Shown here in pieces: positions 33,814-42,080 of a DNA stretch of 64,000 nucleotides (its first letter is position 1; each line of letters begins with the position of its first letter). This DNA comes from Actinomadura hibisca NBRC 15177 (GTDB lineage Bacteria; Actinomycetota; Actinomycetes; Streptosporangiales; Streptosporangiaceae). The position numbers and the translations under genes were made by a program. The notes under the pieces are model-generated. The model was not told where the DNA came from, did no database searches, and saw nothing but the letters and a program-made list of their open reading frames with translations. The stretch covers positions 62,001-126,000 of the forward strand of contig NZ_BCRO01000026.1 of assembly GCF_001552635.1 (NCBI RefSeq), in the 5' to 3' direction.

Positions 33814-34462
33814 GCCCGGACCGGTAGGCGAACGACACGAGCTGCGCCCGGTCCTTGAGGTCGAGCTTGGCGCGCAGCCGGTGCAGGTGGGTGCGGACGG
33901 TGCTGACGCCGATGAACAGCTCGCCCGCCACCTCCTCCGTCGAGCGGCCCTGCGCGACGAGCAGCAACACCTGCCGTTCGCGCGGGGTCAGCGCGGCGAC
34001 GGCCGGGCGCAGCAGCTCGCGCGGGTACACCTCGCGCTGGCGGAACCAGTCGACCAGCCGCTCGGTGATCGCGGGGGAGAGCATCGTCTGCCCGCGCGCC
34101 GCCGCCCGGATCGTGGCGACGACCTCCTCCCGGGTGGCGTCCTGGGCGAGCAGGCCGTTGGCCCCGGCGCGCAACACCTCGGTCACCGTCTCGTCGTTGT
34201 GGGTCATGGTGAACACCACCACCCGCGGCTCGGGGTCCAGGCCCTCCGCGCGCAGCCGCCGGATCAGCTCCAGGCCGGACACGCCGCGCGGCTGGAGCCC
34301 GGTGATGACCACGTCGGGACGCCGGGTCCGGGCGAGCATGATCGCGTGGATGCCGCTCTCGGTGGTGTCCAGCACCTCCACGTCCTGCTGGGCCTCCAGT
34401 ATGGTGTGCAGCCCGTCCCGGACGAGCGGGAGCGCGTCGCACACCAGCACCCTCAGCGGCAT
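33800..34462 (-). CDS. Orphan NarL-type regulator without phosphoacceptor Asp
   Basis: 220 residues. The receiver fold is intact, but key residues are gone: the acidic pair is CDAL instead of DDH, the phosphoacceptor site 'DVVITGLQPRG' has Gly55 in place of Asp, and the conserved Lys is Gln107 in 'GLLAQDAT'. The LuxR helix-turn-helix is complete ('LTPRERQVLLLVAQGRST', 'GVSTVRTHLHRLRAKL'). No histidine kinase adjoins. It is an atypical, phosphorylation-independent regulator, probably the pathway-specific switch of the encapsulin cluster, perhaps sensing an end product. Confidence 0.85.
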   Translation of the reverse strand: MPLRVLVCDALPLVRDGLHTILEAQQDVEVLDTTESGIHAIMLARTRRPDVVITGLQPRGVSGLELIRRLRAEGLDPEPRVVVFTMTHNDETVTEVLRAGANGLLAQDATREEVVATIRAAARGQTMLSPAITERLVDWFRQREVYPRELLRPAVAALTPRERQVLLLVAQGRSTEEVAGELFIGVSTVRTHLHRLRAKLDLKDRAQLVSFAYRSGLMSH

Positions 34463-34627
34463 ATCCGCCGGTTCTCGGTGATCAATTCAGCGTCCCTCCG
34501 CAACCGGGCGAAAAGTCCTATTTGTCAAATGATGTCATGGCCGACAAGGGAACGTCACGCCTTTCCCGGGCCCTTTCTCAGCCCTTTATCGCGTTCAAAA
34601 GTAACTGGACTTTGATCATGTGTCCGG

Positions 34628-35416
34628 GTGCGCGAGGACGACGGCCGGAAGCTCGACCACCGGACCCTGGAAGAGCTGCGCTTTCGCGCGGTGCGCTGGG
34701 TGGTGGAAGAAGGAGCGCGGCCCGGCGATGTGGCGGAGCGGCTGGGACTGCGGCGCTCCACGGTGTACGGCTGGCTGGCCGCCTATCGGGAGGGCGGCGC
34801 GGGCGCGCTGCGGGCCCGTCCCGTGCCGGGACGGCCGCCGAAACTGATGTGGGAGCAGATGCACGAGGTGCTGGTCCGGCTGGCCGGGCAGGGGCCGCGC
34901 GAGCAGGGCTTAGATGGCGAGTTGTGGACGCGGACCGCGTTATGCGAATTGTTGCTGCGCGACCTCGGCGTCCAGGTCGCCCCGGTGACGCTGACCCGTC
35001 TGCTGGACCGGGCGGGACTGACCGCCGCCCGTCCCCTCGGCACCACCGGCCTGCCGCCTGAGCTGGCCCGTTGGCGGACCGAACGCCTGCCCGCGTTACG
35101 GGAGAACGCCCAGGCCGCAGGCGGGACGCTCTACTTCATGGCGCACGCCAGGGGGAACGCTCCAGGGCGGGAGCGGCTGACCATGCTGAGCGCCGCGCCG
35201 GGCAAGGGCGCGACGCGGTTCCTGCTGCTCGGCGGGGATGTGGCCGCACCAGACGTGGTGGGCTTCTGCGCGCGCCTGCTCCTGGACGCGCGCGGGCCGG
35301 CCGTCGTGGTGCTCGACGACCGGCCCCCGCACCGCACCGGCGACCTCGCCGCCCTCGCCGCCGGGACCGGCGGCGCGCTGCGGCTGGCGTTCCTGCCGAG
35401 GGTCACACCTTGGTGA
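34628..35416 (+). pseudogene. IS630-type transposase derivative with lost catalytic triad
   Basis: 262 codons. 'ELRFRAVRWVVEEG', 'VAERLGLRRSTVYGWLAAY' and 'REGGAGALRARPVPGRPPKL' are the paired helix-turn-helix and linker of IS630 transposases. In the DDE part the first Asp ('YFMAHARG' where DE is expected) is lost, the second is kept ('VVVLDDRPPHR'), and the frame ends at 'LPRVTPW', before the catalytic Glu. No terminal inverted repeats were seen. It is either a decayed transposon or a domesticated DNA-binding protein kept in the cluster. An intact frame of good codon use makes the latter possible. Confidence 0.6.
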
Positions 35417-37184
35417 CCAGGTGGCGGCCGAGCACCAGGTAGTCCATCTCGGTCTTGAGGAAGCACTCGACGGCGTCCACGGGCGCGCTCACGATGGGCT
35501 CCCCGGCGATGTTGAACGAGGTGTTGATCAGGCACGGGACGCCGGTCAGCGCGGTGAACTCGCTGAGCAGGGCGGCCATGAGCGGGTTGCCCTCCGGCGT
35601 GACCGTCTGGATGCGCGAGGTCCCGTCCACGTGGGCGGCGCCGGGGATGCCCTCGACGTGCTCGGGCCGCACGGGGAAGACGAACGTCATGTACGGGGAC
35701 GTCCGCTTCTTCCCCATGGCGAAGACCTCGGGGGCGACGTCCTCCAGCACCACGGGCGCGAACGGCCGGAACGGCTCCCGGTGCTTGATGCGCGTGTTGA
35801 TGATGTCCTTGATGTCGTCGAACCTGGGGTTGGCGAGGATGCTGCGGTTGCCGAGCGCACGGGGACCGTACTCGGTCCGGCCCTGGTACCAGCCGACGAC
35901 GACCTTCTCCTGGAGCAGCCGCGCGGTCTCGGCGGGCACGTCCTCCAACTCCCGGACGCGGACGCGGTCGGCGTAGCGGGCGAGGACGGCGGTGATCTCC
36001 GCTTCGTCGAACTCCGGGCCCAGGTAGGGCGAGACGGGCGCGGCGATCGTGTCGCCCGCCCCGTGCGCGACGTGGAAGGCCGCGCCGATCGCCACGCCCG
36101 GGTCGCTGGCCCCGTAGCTGACCTCGACCTCGTCGTAGCCCGAGCCCTCCAGCAGCTTGGTGTTGTTCACGCAGTTGAGGGCCAGGCCGCCCTCGAACAC
36201 CAGCCGGGGCAGGTCGCTGCGCTCGCGCAGCGCGGCCACCTGGTGGGCGGTGGCGACCTCGACCAGTTCCTGCGCGGCGCGGGCGACGCGGACGCGGAAG
36301 TCGAAGTCCTCGCGGCCGTCTGGGGCCGTCCCGAAGATGCGGTCGAACAGCTCGTAGTAGGCGCGGACGGCGCGCGGATGGAACGGGATCTCGTAGGTGC
36401 CGCCGGGGCGCAGGGTCAGGACGTGCTCCAGGAAGGGGTTCCCGGGCGGCGTTCCGGCGGGCTCGGCATATCCCGCCAATCCCATGACTTTGTATTCGTC
36501 GTTGTTCGGAGTGAATCCCAAATAGCGGGTGATCACGCCGAAGAGCATGGCCAGGGAGTGGCGGGAGTCAATGCTCGCGTCGTCGAACACGCGCACTTTC
36601 CCGTCGCGGACTTCGCCCATGATGCACGACAACCATTCGGCGCGGCCGTCGCTGACGAGGAATGCCGCGTCGCGCCCGCCGGAAACGGCGTACCCGCACA
36701 TCAGGTGGGAGATGTGGTGCGGCACGGTGTGCAGCCGGGCGTCGTCCGGCCGGAACCCGGTGTGCTCCTCGAAGTCGCCCAGCACGGCCGCCCGGCTGAA
36801 CATGCCGTCGTAGATGGTGGTGAGACGCCGCAGCCGGTTGAACTTCTGCTCGGCGGTGCCCTCGCCGTCGCTGATCTCGGAGATCATCGCGCCCAGCACC
36901 TCGTCGGAGAAGCGCCAGGAGAACGCGAACGCGTCCACGTCGTCCAGCGACAGCCCGGCCTCGTCCAGCACCCAGCGGACGGCGTTGCGGGGGAAGGCGG
37001 AGGTCTTCTTCTCCCGGTTGAGGCGCTCCTCCTCGACGGCGGCCACCAGCGTGCCGTCCACCACGAGGGCGGCCCCGGAGTCGTGGCCGAAGAGCATGTG
37101 CCGGTCGATCCCGGTGGCGCGGTAGAAGCGCGCGAACAGCTCGGCGCCCTTGCTGAAGCCGTTGAAACCGAGAACGATCACCAT
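35403..37184 (-). CDS. O-carbamoyltransferase (NodU/CmcH/TobZ family)
   Basis: 593 residues. The N-terminal Kae1-like domain has 'GFNGFSKGAELFARF', 'LFGHDSGAALVVDG' and 'HHISHLMCGYAVSG'; the C-terminal YrdC-like part has 'QGRTEYGPRALGNRSILANP', 'REPFRPFAPVVLED' and 'INTSFNIAGEPIVSAP'. These enzymes form carbamoyl-adenylate from carbamoyl phosphate and ATP and transfer it to a hydroxyl of a natural product. In this cluster the target is likely a hydroxyl of the C7 amino acid. Convergent with the transposase-like gene by 14 bp. Confidence 0.92.
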   Translation of the reverse strand: MVIVLGFNGFSKGAELFARFYRATGIDRHMLFGHDSGAALVVDGTLVAAVEEERLNREKKTSAFPRNAVRWVLDEAGLSLDDVDAFAFSWRFSDEVLGAMISEISDGEGTAEQKFNRLRRLTTIYDGMFSRAAVLGDFEEHTGFRPDDARLHTVPHHISHLMCGYAVSGGRDAAFLVSDGRAEWLSCIMGEVRDGKVRVFDDASIDSRHSLAMLFGVITRYLGFTPNNDEYKVMGLAGYAEPAGTPPGNPFLEHVLTLRPGGTYEIPFHPRAVRAYYELFDRIFGTAPDGREDFDFRVRVARAAQELVEVATAHQVAALRERSDLPRLVFEGGLALNCVNNTKLLEGSGYDEVEVSYGASDPGVAIGAAFHVAHGAGDTIAAPVSPYLGPEFDEAEITAVLARYADRVRVRELEDVPAETARLLQEKVVVGWYQGRTEYGPRALGNRSILANPRFDDIKDIINTRIKHREPFRPFAPVVLEDVAPEVFAMGKKRTSPYMTFVFPVRPEHVEGIPGAAHVDGTSRIQTVTPEGNPLMAALLSEFTALTGVPCLINTSFNIAGEPIVSAPVDAVECFLKTEMDYLVLGRHLVTKV

Positions 37185-37347
37185 GCGCTCCTTCGGCGAC
37201 GAGACCCGTACCGGCCGCCCGGGGCGGGCACCGGGCGGGCACTGCCACTCAAACCGATCAGGGCGGGCCCCGCGTCCACCCGTCGCCGACGCGAAAGAGC
37301 CGCCCGGCTGACCCCGTCCACTCCGCGTTGCCTCGCTACCCTGTTAG

Positions 37348-37372
37348 CATAATGATAATCGTTCCCATTATG
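37348..37372. promoter_or_regulatory. Zur-type operator before the zinc-free ribosomal proteins
   Basis: CATAATG and CATTATG flank 11 bases, and TGATAATCGTTCCCA (37353-37367) keeps the left half of the actinobacterial Zur box exactly. It is 60-80 bp upstream of S14/L32 paralogues that in other actinobacteria are derepressed by Zur on zinc loss. Confidence 0.7.
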
Positions 37373-37398
37373 ATGGACGCTCCCAACAAGGAGTGGAC

Positions 37399-37434
37399 AT
37401 GGCACGCAACGAGGTCCGGAGGAAGAAGGTCTGA
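37399..37434 (+). pseudogene. 11-codon [11 protein letters not shown] reading frame, probable rpmG remnant or leader
   Basis: After AAGGAG a frame reads [11 protein letters not shown] and stops, its TGA overlapping the rpsN ATG (TGATG). MARNEVR is the exact opening of ribosomal protein L33, which sits before rpsN in Zur-controlled operons of other actinobacteria. An internal deletion of rpmG that kept its start and coupling to rpsN explains it. It could now act as a coupling leader. Confidence 0.6.
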
Positions 37435-37739
37435 TGGCCAAGAAGAGCAAGGTCGCGGCGAACGAGCGGCGCAGGATGATCGTCGCCCGGCACGCCGAGC
37501 GGCGCGCGGAACTGAAGGCGATCATCGCCTCACCGCACACCGGCGCGGAGGCTAGGGAGCAGGCCGCTCGCGAACTGCGGCGCCAGCCGCGGGACGCCAG
37601 CGCCACGCGCGTCCGCAACCGGGACGCCGTCGACGGCCGCCCGCGCGGGCACCTGCGGCGGTTCGGGCTGTCGCGCGTCCGGTTCCGGGAGATGGCCCAC
37701 CGCGGCGAGCTGCCCGGCGTCGTCAAGTCGAGCTGGTAG
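37434..37739 (+). CDS. rpsN: 30S ribosomal protein S14, zinc-free paralogue
   Basis: 101 residues. '[20 protein letters not shown]' and the closing '[19 protein letters not shown]' with 'KSSW' identify S14; the length is that of the long form without CxxC zinc ligands, and no Cys is present. It replaces zinc-binding S14 when zinc is scarce. Behind a Zur-type site and coupled to the 11-codon L33-like frame. Confidence 0.95.
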   Translation: MAKKSKVAANERRRMIVARHAERRAELKAIIASPHTGAEAREQAARELRRQPRDASATRVRNRDAVDGRPRGHLRRFGLSRVRFREMAHRGELPGVVKSSW

Positions 37740-37748
37740 GAGATTCCG

Positions 37749-37913
37749 GTGGCCGTTCCGAAACGGAAGATGTCGCGCAGCAACACGCGCAAGCGGCGGG
37801 CGCAATGGAAGGCGTCGGCACCAGACCTGGTGCCGATCACGGTCGAGGGGCGTGTCCTGCGGGTCCCACGCCGGCTGGCCCGCGCCTACCAACGAAATCT
37901 CGTCCAGGACTGA
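37749..37913 (+). CDS. rpmF: 50S ribosomal protein L32, zinc-free paralogue
   Basis: 54 residues from a GTG with AGATTCCGG upstream. '[20 protein letters not shown]' is the L32 signature; the C-terminal part has no Cys, so the zinc ribbon is absent. Second gene of the zinc-starvation ribosomal operon, 9 bp after rpsN. Too short for usual ORF cut-offs. Confidence 0.92.
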   Translation: MAVPKRKMSRSNTRKRRAQWKASAPDLVPITVEGRVLRVPRRLARAYQRNLVQD

Positions 37914-38085
37914 GTCATCCAGAGTTGCCGGTAGGCAGTGCCCTGACCTGGGGCGGGGCCACGTTGGCCCTGCCAGGGGCGCACGTTAACGCACACGGGC
38001 CGACGCGCCTGCACGCGGGCGGGTGTAACGCTTACACCGCCTACCGGCCCTTCGTTAAACCGCCTGCCGGTCGGGCTCGATTCAG

Positions 38086-38631
38086 GTGGTTAGGCTGCGC
38101 TATGTGCGTGGTGGTGGGGAACGGATTCTCTATGTAGTGGCGTGCGCGGCTCCGGCTGCGGCCGATGTTGCGCGGCTGGTGGAACTCGCACAGAGTGACG
38201 GCTGGCAGGTATGCGTGATCACGACTCCGCTGGGGCGCCGGTTCGTCGATGTCGATGTGCTGGCCGAGCTCACCGGGGAACGGGTGCGTTCGGACTACCG
38301 GATGCCGGGTGAGCCCAATGGGTTGCCCAGTGCCGATGCGGTGGTGGTCGCACCTGCGACGTTCAACACCGTCAACAAGTGGGCGACGGGCATCGCCGAT
38401 AATTTCGCGGTCGCTCTGCTGTGCGAGCTGATGGGGTTCGGGGTGCCGATCCTGGCCGTGCCCCTACTCAAGGACGCGCTGGCCCGGCACAGGGCTTTCG
38501 GCGCGAACGTGGAGGCGTTGAGGGAGATGGGGGTGCGGGTGTTGTTCGATCCGGCTGCGCCCGCACATGCCCGGATGCCAGCCTGGGAACGCATTGTGCA
38601 AGAGCTGGGCGAACTGGTCGGAGACGAGTAG
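38086..38631 (+). CDS. HFCD-family flavoprotein
   Basis: 181 residues from a GTG at 38086; GTG at 38104 is also possible. 'ILYVVACAAPAAADVARLV', 'DAVVVAPATFNTVNKWATGI' with 'ADNFAVALLCE' is the FMN-binding pattern of the flavoprotein family that includes phosphopantothenoylcysteine decarboxylase. It lacks a PPC synthetase domain. It precedes an XRE regulator by 24 bp, a pair often seen in actinomycetes. Role unknown. Confidence 0.85.
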   Translation: MVRLRYVRGGGERILYVVACAAPAAADVARLVELAQSDGWQVCVITTPLGRRFVDVDVLAELTGERVRSDYRMPGEPNGLPSADAVVVAPATFNTVNKWATGIADNFAVALLCELMGFGVPILAVPLLKDALARHRAFGANVEALREMGVRVLFDPAAPAHARMPAWERIVQELGELVGDE

Positions 38632-38655
38632 AGGCTTCGCGACTGGGGTGGTCAG

Positions 38656-39876
38656 GTGGAGAGCACACGCAAGGAGATCGGGCAGCGGATCGCTCGCGCA
38701 CGCCGAAGCCGGGGCCTGTCGCAAATCGTCCTCGCCGGACTGGTCGGACGCTCGGAAAGCCGGCTGAGCCAGGTCGAACGCGGCGTCCGCAACATCGACA
38801 GCCACTCGGTTCTCACCCACCTCGCCGAGGTACTGGGCTTGCCGGTGGACGACCTGATCGCGAATGAGACGGGAGGCGGGGTGAAGCGCTACCAGGCGGC
38901 CGAGCTGATCCGGAACGCCATGACCCGTTACGACACCCTGCCCGCCATCATCGCCCCCGACAGCGCCCAAGCCCGACCGCCGGACCTGAACTGGCTCAGC
39001 CACGAACTACGCGCGGTGAATCGGCTCTACCAGGCGACGCATTACGACGCGGCAGGGCAGCGTCTACCCGGCCTGATCACCGCCGTCGAGCAGGCAGCCC
39101 ACGCCGTGCCCACCCGCCAACGCCGGACCGCGCACACGTTGCGGGCGCTGATCTACCATTCCGTCGCCACCACGCTGAACCGCGTTGCCGAGACCGAACT
39201 GGCGTGGACCGCCGCCGATCGATCGGTCTCGGCCGCACGAGACGCGGACAACCCGTTGCTGGCGGCGGTCAGCGCCTACCGTCTCGGCTACGTCTTCATC
39301 CGGATGCGTGAGCCCGAGAAGGCCAAGATCCTCGCGCTCCAGGCCGCCGCCGCCCTGGGACCGGTCCTCACCAAGCCGAATCCGCAACGCCTGTCGTTGT
39401 GGGGCGGGCTCCACCTGGTCGCCGTCATCGCCGCCGCCCGCCAGTTCGACCGCGCCGAGGTGGATGCCAACCTTGAGCAAGCGCAGCGTGCAGCCGATGC
39501 CCTCGGCAGCGACCGTAACCACTTCTGGACCGCGTTCGGCCCGACCAACGTGCGCATCCACGAGTTGTCAGCAGCTGTGACCTTCGGCGATCCCCGACGT
39601 GCTGTCGACGTCGGGGAATCGTTGGACGTGACCCGGCTCGCTCCGGGACTGAGAGGCCGCCGCACGCAAGTCCGTCTCGACCTCGCCCGCGCGTACGGGC
39701 AGCAGCGGAAGGACGCCGCTGCGGTGAACGTACTGGTGGAGGCCGAGAACATCTCCCCCGAACTGGTGAGATACGACCCTCGGACTCACGACCTGCTCAC
39801 AGCGCTGATGAAGCGCGAACACCGCGCCGGCACGCCCCAACTCCGTGGGCTCGCTCACCGCGCGGGGGTTATCTGA
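38656..39876 (+). CDS. XRE family regulator with TPR-like C-terminus
   Basis: 406 residues from a GTG. Residues 8-65 are an XRE helix-turn-helix ('IGQRIARARRSRGLSQIVLA', 'SRLSQVERGVRNIDS'). The remaining ~330 residues are helical repeats resembling TPRs ('LLAAVSAYRLGYVFIRMREP', 'DAAAVNVLVEAENI'). This is the layout of actinomycete regulators sensing small peptides or ligands. It probably controls itself and its small neighbours. Confidence 0.88.
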   Translation: MESTRKEIGQRIARARRSRGLSQIVLAGLVGRSESRLSQVERGVRNIDSHSVLTHLAEVLGLPVDDLIANETGGGVKRYQAAELIRNAMTRYDTLPAIIAPDSAQARPPDLNWLSHELRAVNRLYQATHYDAAGQRLPGLITAVEQAAHAVPTRQRRTAHTLRALIYHSVATTLNRVAETELAWTAADRSVSAARDADNPLLAAVSAYRLGYVFIRMREPEKAKILALQAAAALGPVLTKPNPQRLSLWGGLHLVAVIAAARQFDRAEVDANLEQAQRAADALGSDRNHFWTAFGPTNVRIHELSAAVTFGDPRRAVDVGESLDVTRLAPGLRGRRTQVRLDLARAYGQQRKDAAAVNVLVEAENISPELVRYDPRTHDLLTALMKREHRAGTPQLRGLAHRAGVI

Positions 39877-39987
39877 CCCGCACAAAAGTGCGGGATCTTT
39901 ACCTTTACTGGAGTACGGGTTCCGTCCCCACCACCTTCCTAGCGTGTTCGTAACGCACTGCATGTCGTTACCGGCGAGGAGGGTGCT

Positions 39988-40326
39988 GTGGGGTCCTTGG
40001 ACAGGACGCGTGAGGCCGACACCGAGCGGGTGGGCGATCCGCATGGGGCGGCGTTCACGGCGGCGTTGGCGGGGATGGTGCGGGGGCACAAGCTGACGGT
40101 GACCATGCTGTCGGAGACGCGGTTCAAGGTATCGGCGGGGCCGGGGTCGCGGGCGCTGGAGATCGAGGCGCGGCCCCGCCAGGACGACGGGGACCGGTGG
40201 TGGTTCTGCTGGAGCGGGACGGTGTGGTTGTGCGAGGCCGACAACCCCACTGACGCGCTGGTGCAGATCAAGGGCGCGTTGCGGCAGGTCGGCGCGGACC
40301 GGGGCGTGTCGTGGGTGGCGTCGTGA
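39988..40326 (+). CDS. Hypothetical protein
   Basis: 112 residues from a GTG behind GAGGAGG. 'MVRGHKLTVTMLSETRFKVS' and 'WWFCWSGTVWLCEADNPTDA' suggest a small beta sheet with a helix. No signal peptide. First of four tightly packed small genes of unknown role; its stop overlaps the next start (GTGA). Confidence 0.65.
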   Translation: MGSLDRTREADTERVGDPHGAAFTAALAGMVRGHKLTVTMLSETRFKVSAGPGSRALEIEARPRQDDGDRWWFCWSGTVWLCEADNPTDALVQIKGALRQVGADRGVSWVAS

Positions 40327-40583
40327 CGCCCTCGCCGTCGCAGATGATCGAGTTGGGAATGTGGCCCGAGCCGTGCCCCCGGCCGGTTTCCGCCCCGGAG
40401 GCGGTGCCGGACGCCGGGGAGTTCCTGGCGGTGTTGCGGGCTGAGTTTCCCGGTGTGGGGTTTGTGGCCGATGCGGCGGCCGGGGTGTGGTTCGCGGTGG
40501 CGGGCAAGGCTTTGTTCGTGCGGGCGGCGACCGGGATCGAGTTGCGGGAGCGGTTGATCGCTGAAGGGCGGCGGCCTCGGTGA
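40323..40583 (+). CDS. Hypothetical protein
   Basis: 86 residues from a GTG overlapping the previous stop. 'LAVLRAEFPGVGFVADAAAG' followed by 'VWFAVAGKALFVRAATGIEL' reads like a helix and beta hairpin. No recognised family. Translationally coupled to the upstream gene. Confidence 0.65.
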   Translation: MTPSPSQMIELGMWPEPCPRPVSAPEAVPDAGEFLAVLRAEFPGVGFVADAAAGVWFAVAGKALFVRAATGIELRERLIAEGRRPR

Positions 40584-40619
40584 GCGGGTGCCGGGCCGGT
40601 CGAACAAGAAGGGCTGACG

Positions 40620-40745
40620 ATGGGCAAGCACGGTAAGAAGGTGACGTGTTCGGCGTGCAAGGGGTCGGGCACCCAGGAGGTCAGCGACAACGGCAAGACC
40701 CGCAAGGTGACCTGCGTGGTGTGCAACGGAGCGGGGACGGTGTGA
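40620..40745 (+). CDS. 41-residue double CxxCxGxG zinc-ribbon protein
   Basis: A short gene with CSACKGSGT (residues 10-18) and CVVCNGAGT (32-40), the DnaJ-type CxxCxGxG zinc-binding repeat twice, joined by a basic loop. Start ATG with AAGAAGGG upstream. Its TGA overlaps the GTG of the next gene. Missed by length cut-offs. Function unknown; similar small proteins are common near XRE genes in streptomycetes and relatives. Confidence 0.75.
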   Translation: MGKHGKKVTCSACKGSGTQEVSDNGKTRKVTCVVCNGAGTV

Positions 40746-41083
40746 CAGATCGGCTCGAATGCCCCGACTGTGGCGGCACCGGCGAGAAGCGGCTGGGGCC
40801 GCTGCGGTTCGGTTGCCTGTTCTGTCACGGGCTGGGCTGGGTCGGTGAGGACAACGAGCCTGCCGAACGCGGAGCCGATGAGCAGGACGACGGCGGGTTC
40901 GAGCCCGTGTGGGAGACCTCGGCGGCGCAGACCTTCCCAGGGTGCAAGGTGTGTCTGGGCGCGGGGGTGGTGGTGCACGTCGGAGACATCGACCGCCCGT
41001 CCAAGGTGGTGGAGTCGCCGTGCCCGGCCTGCGGCGGGGCTGCGGGGCCGGGCTCATCACCGGGGGCGCAGGGTGGCCCGTAG
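40742..41083 (+). CDS. Zinc-ribbon protein with four CxxCxG motifs
   Basis: 113 residues from a GTG. It carries CPDCGGTG, CLFCHGLG, CKVCLGAG and CPACGGAAG, again DnaJ-like zinc knuckles, with an acidic linker 'EPAERGADEQDDGG' between pairs. Coupled to the 41-residue zinc-ribbon gene. Role unknown. Confidence 0.75.
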   Translation: MTDRLECPDCGGTGEKRLGPLRFGCLFCHGLGWVGEDNEPAERGADEQDDGGFEPVWETSAAQTFPGCKVCLGAGVVVHVGDIDRPSKVVESPCPACGGAAGPGSSPGAQGGP

Positions 41084-41402
41084 GCGGACGGCAGGCGGCT
41101 GGGCCGGGCGCGCCTCGGCTCGGCCCTAGGCCCGGTGTGCGGCGGCGGCCTGGCGCGCTTGCAGCGTCGCCATGGTCGCCGCGTCCAACCGGGCGGGGAG
41201 TCCATGCCCTGCCCGGAGGTGGGGGGCTGTGTTCCCGGTCCCGGCCGCCGCTTCCCCCGTTGCGGGCGGCCGGGCCGGGGCGCGGCTTGTGTCGGGCGGG
41301 CCGGTGCGTCCCTCGCATCGCACCGGCCCGCCCCTATCCCTGGAACAGCAAAAACGCCCTCAGCCGGGCGGCCGGGGATGCTGTGGCGTGTTCGGGCCGG
41401 TG
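41084..41402. other. Gene-free 319 bp with terminator
   Basis: Convergent gap after the zinc-ribbon genes. No supported gene; the only clear feature is the hairpin listed at 41294-41333. Confidence 0.5.
41294..41333. terminator. Strong hairpin (15-bp perfect stem)
   Basis: Arms GGGCGGGCCGGTGCG and its complement with a ten-base loop, in the convergent gap between the zinc-ribbon gene and the minus-strand basic protein. Probably ends transcription both ways; followed by CAAAAACG. Confidence 0.75.
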
Positions 41403-41882
41403 TTACTCGACGGCGGGCTTCTCAACCGGGTCGGCGGTGGTGCACTGGGCGCACCAGTCGGCGGAGGTCTTGGCGGCGCGGTAGGCGGCGGCGTAGGTGG
41501 CGTGGTGGGTGTGGGTGTCGTGGGTGACGCGGCGGGTGGCGTAGTTCAGCGGCTTACCGCCGGCCTCGCCCGGCGCGATGGCGTCGGCGGGGGCGTCCAC
41601 CCCGCGCAGGTCCAGCACTTGAACCCGGTTGCCGGTGCCGCGCCGGGTGCGGTCCTTGTGGATGTAGGGCTGCGGGGCCTTGGGCTTGGCGGCCGGGGCT
41701 GGGCGGTGGGCACGGCCTGCTCGGGAGCGGGCGACGCCGTGGCGGGGTTGGCGGCGGTTGCCCTTGCCGGTGGCGGTACGGGCGGCCTGCGGGCGCTTGG
41801 TGGTCGCGGCCTTGGTGGTCTTGGCGGGGTGTTGGTGGTGGCCATTGCTTTGCCTTTCGTCGGGTGGTTGGTGCGTGACCAC
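41403..41882 (-). CDS. Hypothetical basic protein
   Basis: 159 codons from a GTG at 41882. The N-terminal two-thirds are Lys/Arg/Pro/Ala-rich and likely disordered; the C-terminal part 'LNYATRRVTHDTHTHHATYA' with 'SADWCAQC' looks folded. Codon use supports this frame, but the best ribosome binding site (GAAAGG near 41852) fits an ATG in another frame, so the start is unsure. Confidence 0.45.
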   Translation of the reverse strand: MVTHQPPDERQSNGHHQHPAKTTKAATTKRPQAARTATGKGNRRQPRHGVARSRAGRAHRPAPAAKPKAPQPYIHKDRTRRGTGNRVQVLDLRGVDAPADAIAPGEAGGKPLNYATRRVTHDTHTHHATYAAAYRAAKTSADWCAQCTTADPVEKPAVE

Positions 41883-42080
41883 CTTCAGGGCGGACGTCGG
41901 GCTGCTCCAAGACGACGCCCATCGGGGAGGGGTTCACCGCGGATCGGTGTCCTCGCCGATGGGGTCGGGTTCAGGGGAAACGCCCGCTTGCAAACGGCCA
42001 GGCCATAAGCACAGCCCCCGGTTATCCACAGGGGCGCGGAATCGGCGCGGGCGGCGCTCGGCTTTGACACGATTCGTTGT

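Noticed and set aside
23728-37184. Aminotransferase completing a LysJ or DADH-type pathway
   Set aside because: No PLP-enzyme motif was found in any frame of the cluster; absence noted in the product inference.
41983-42080. Zur box before the permease gene at 42081
   Set aside because: Looked for TGATAATGATTATCA-like sequence because the pair is often Zur-controlled; nothing close was found.
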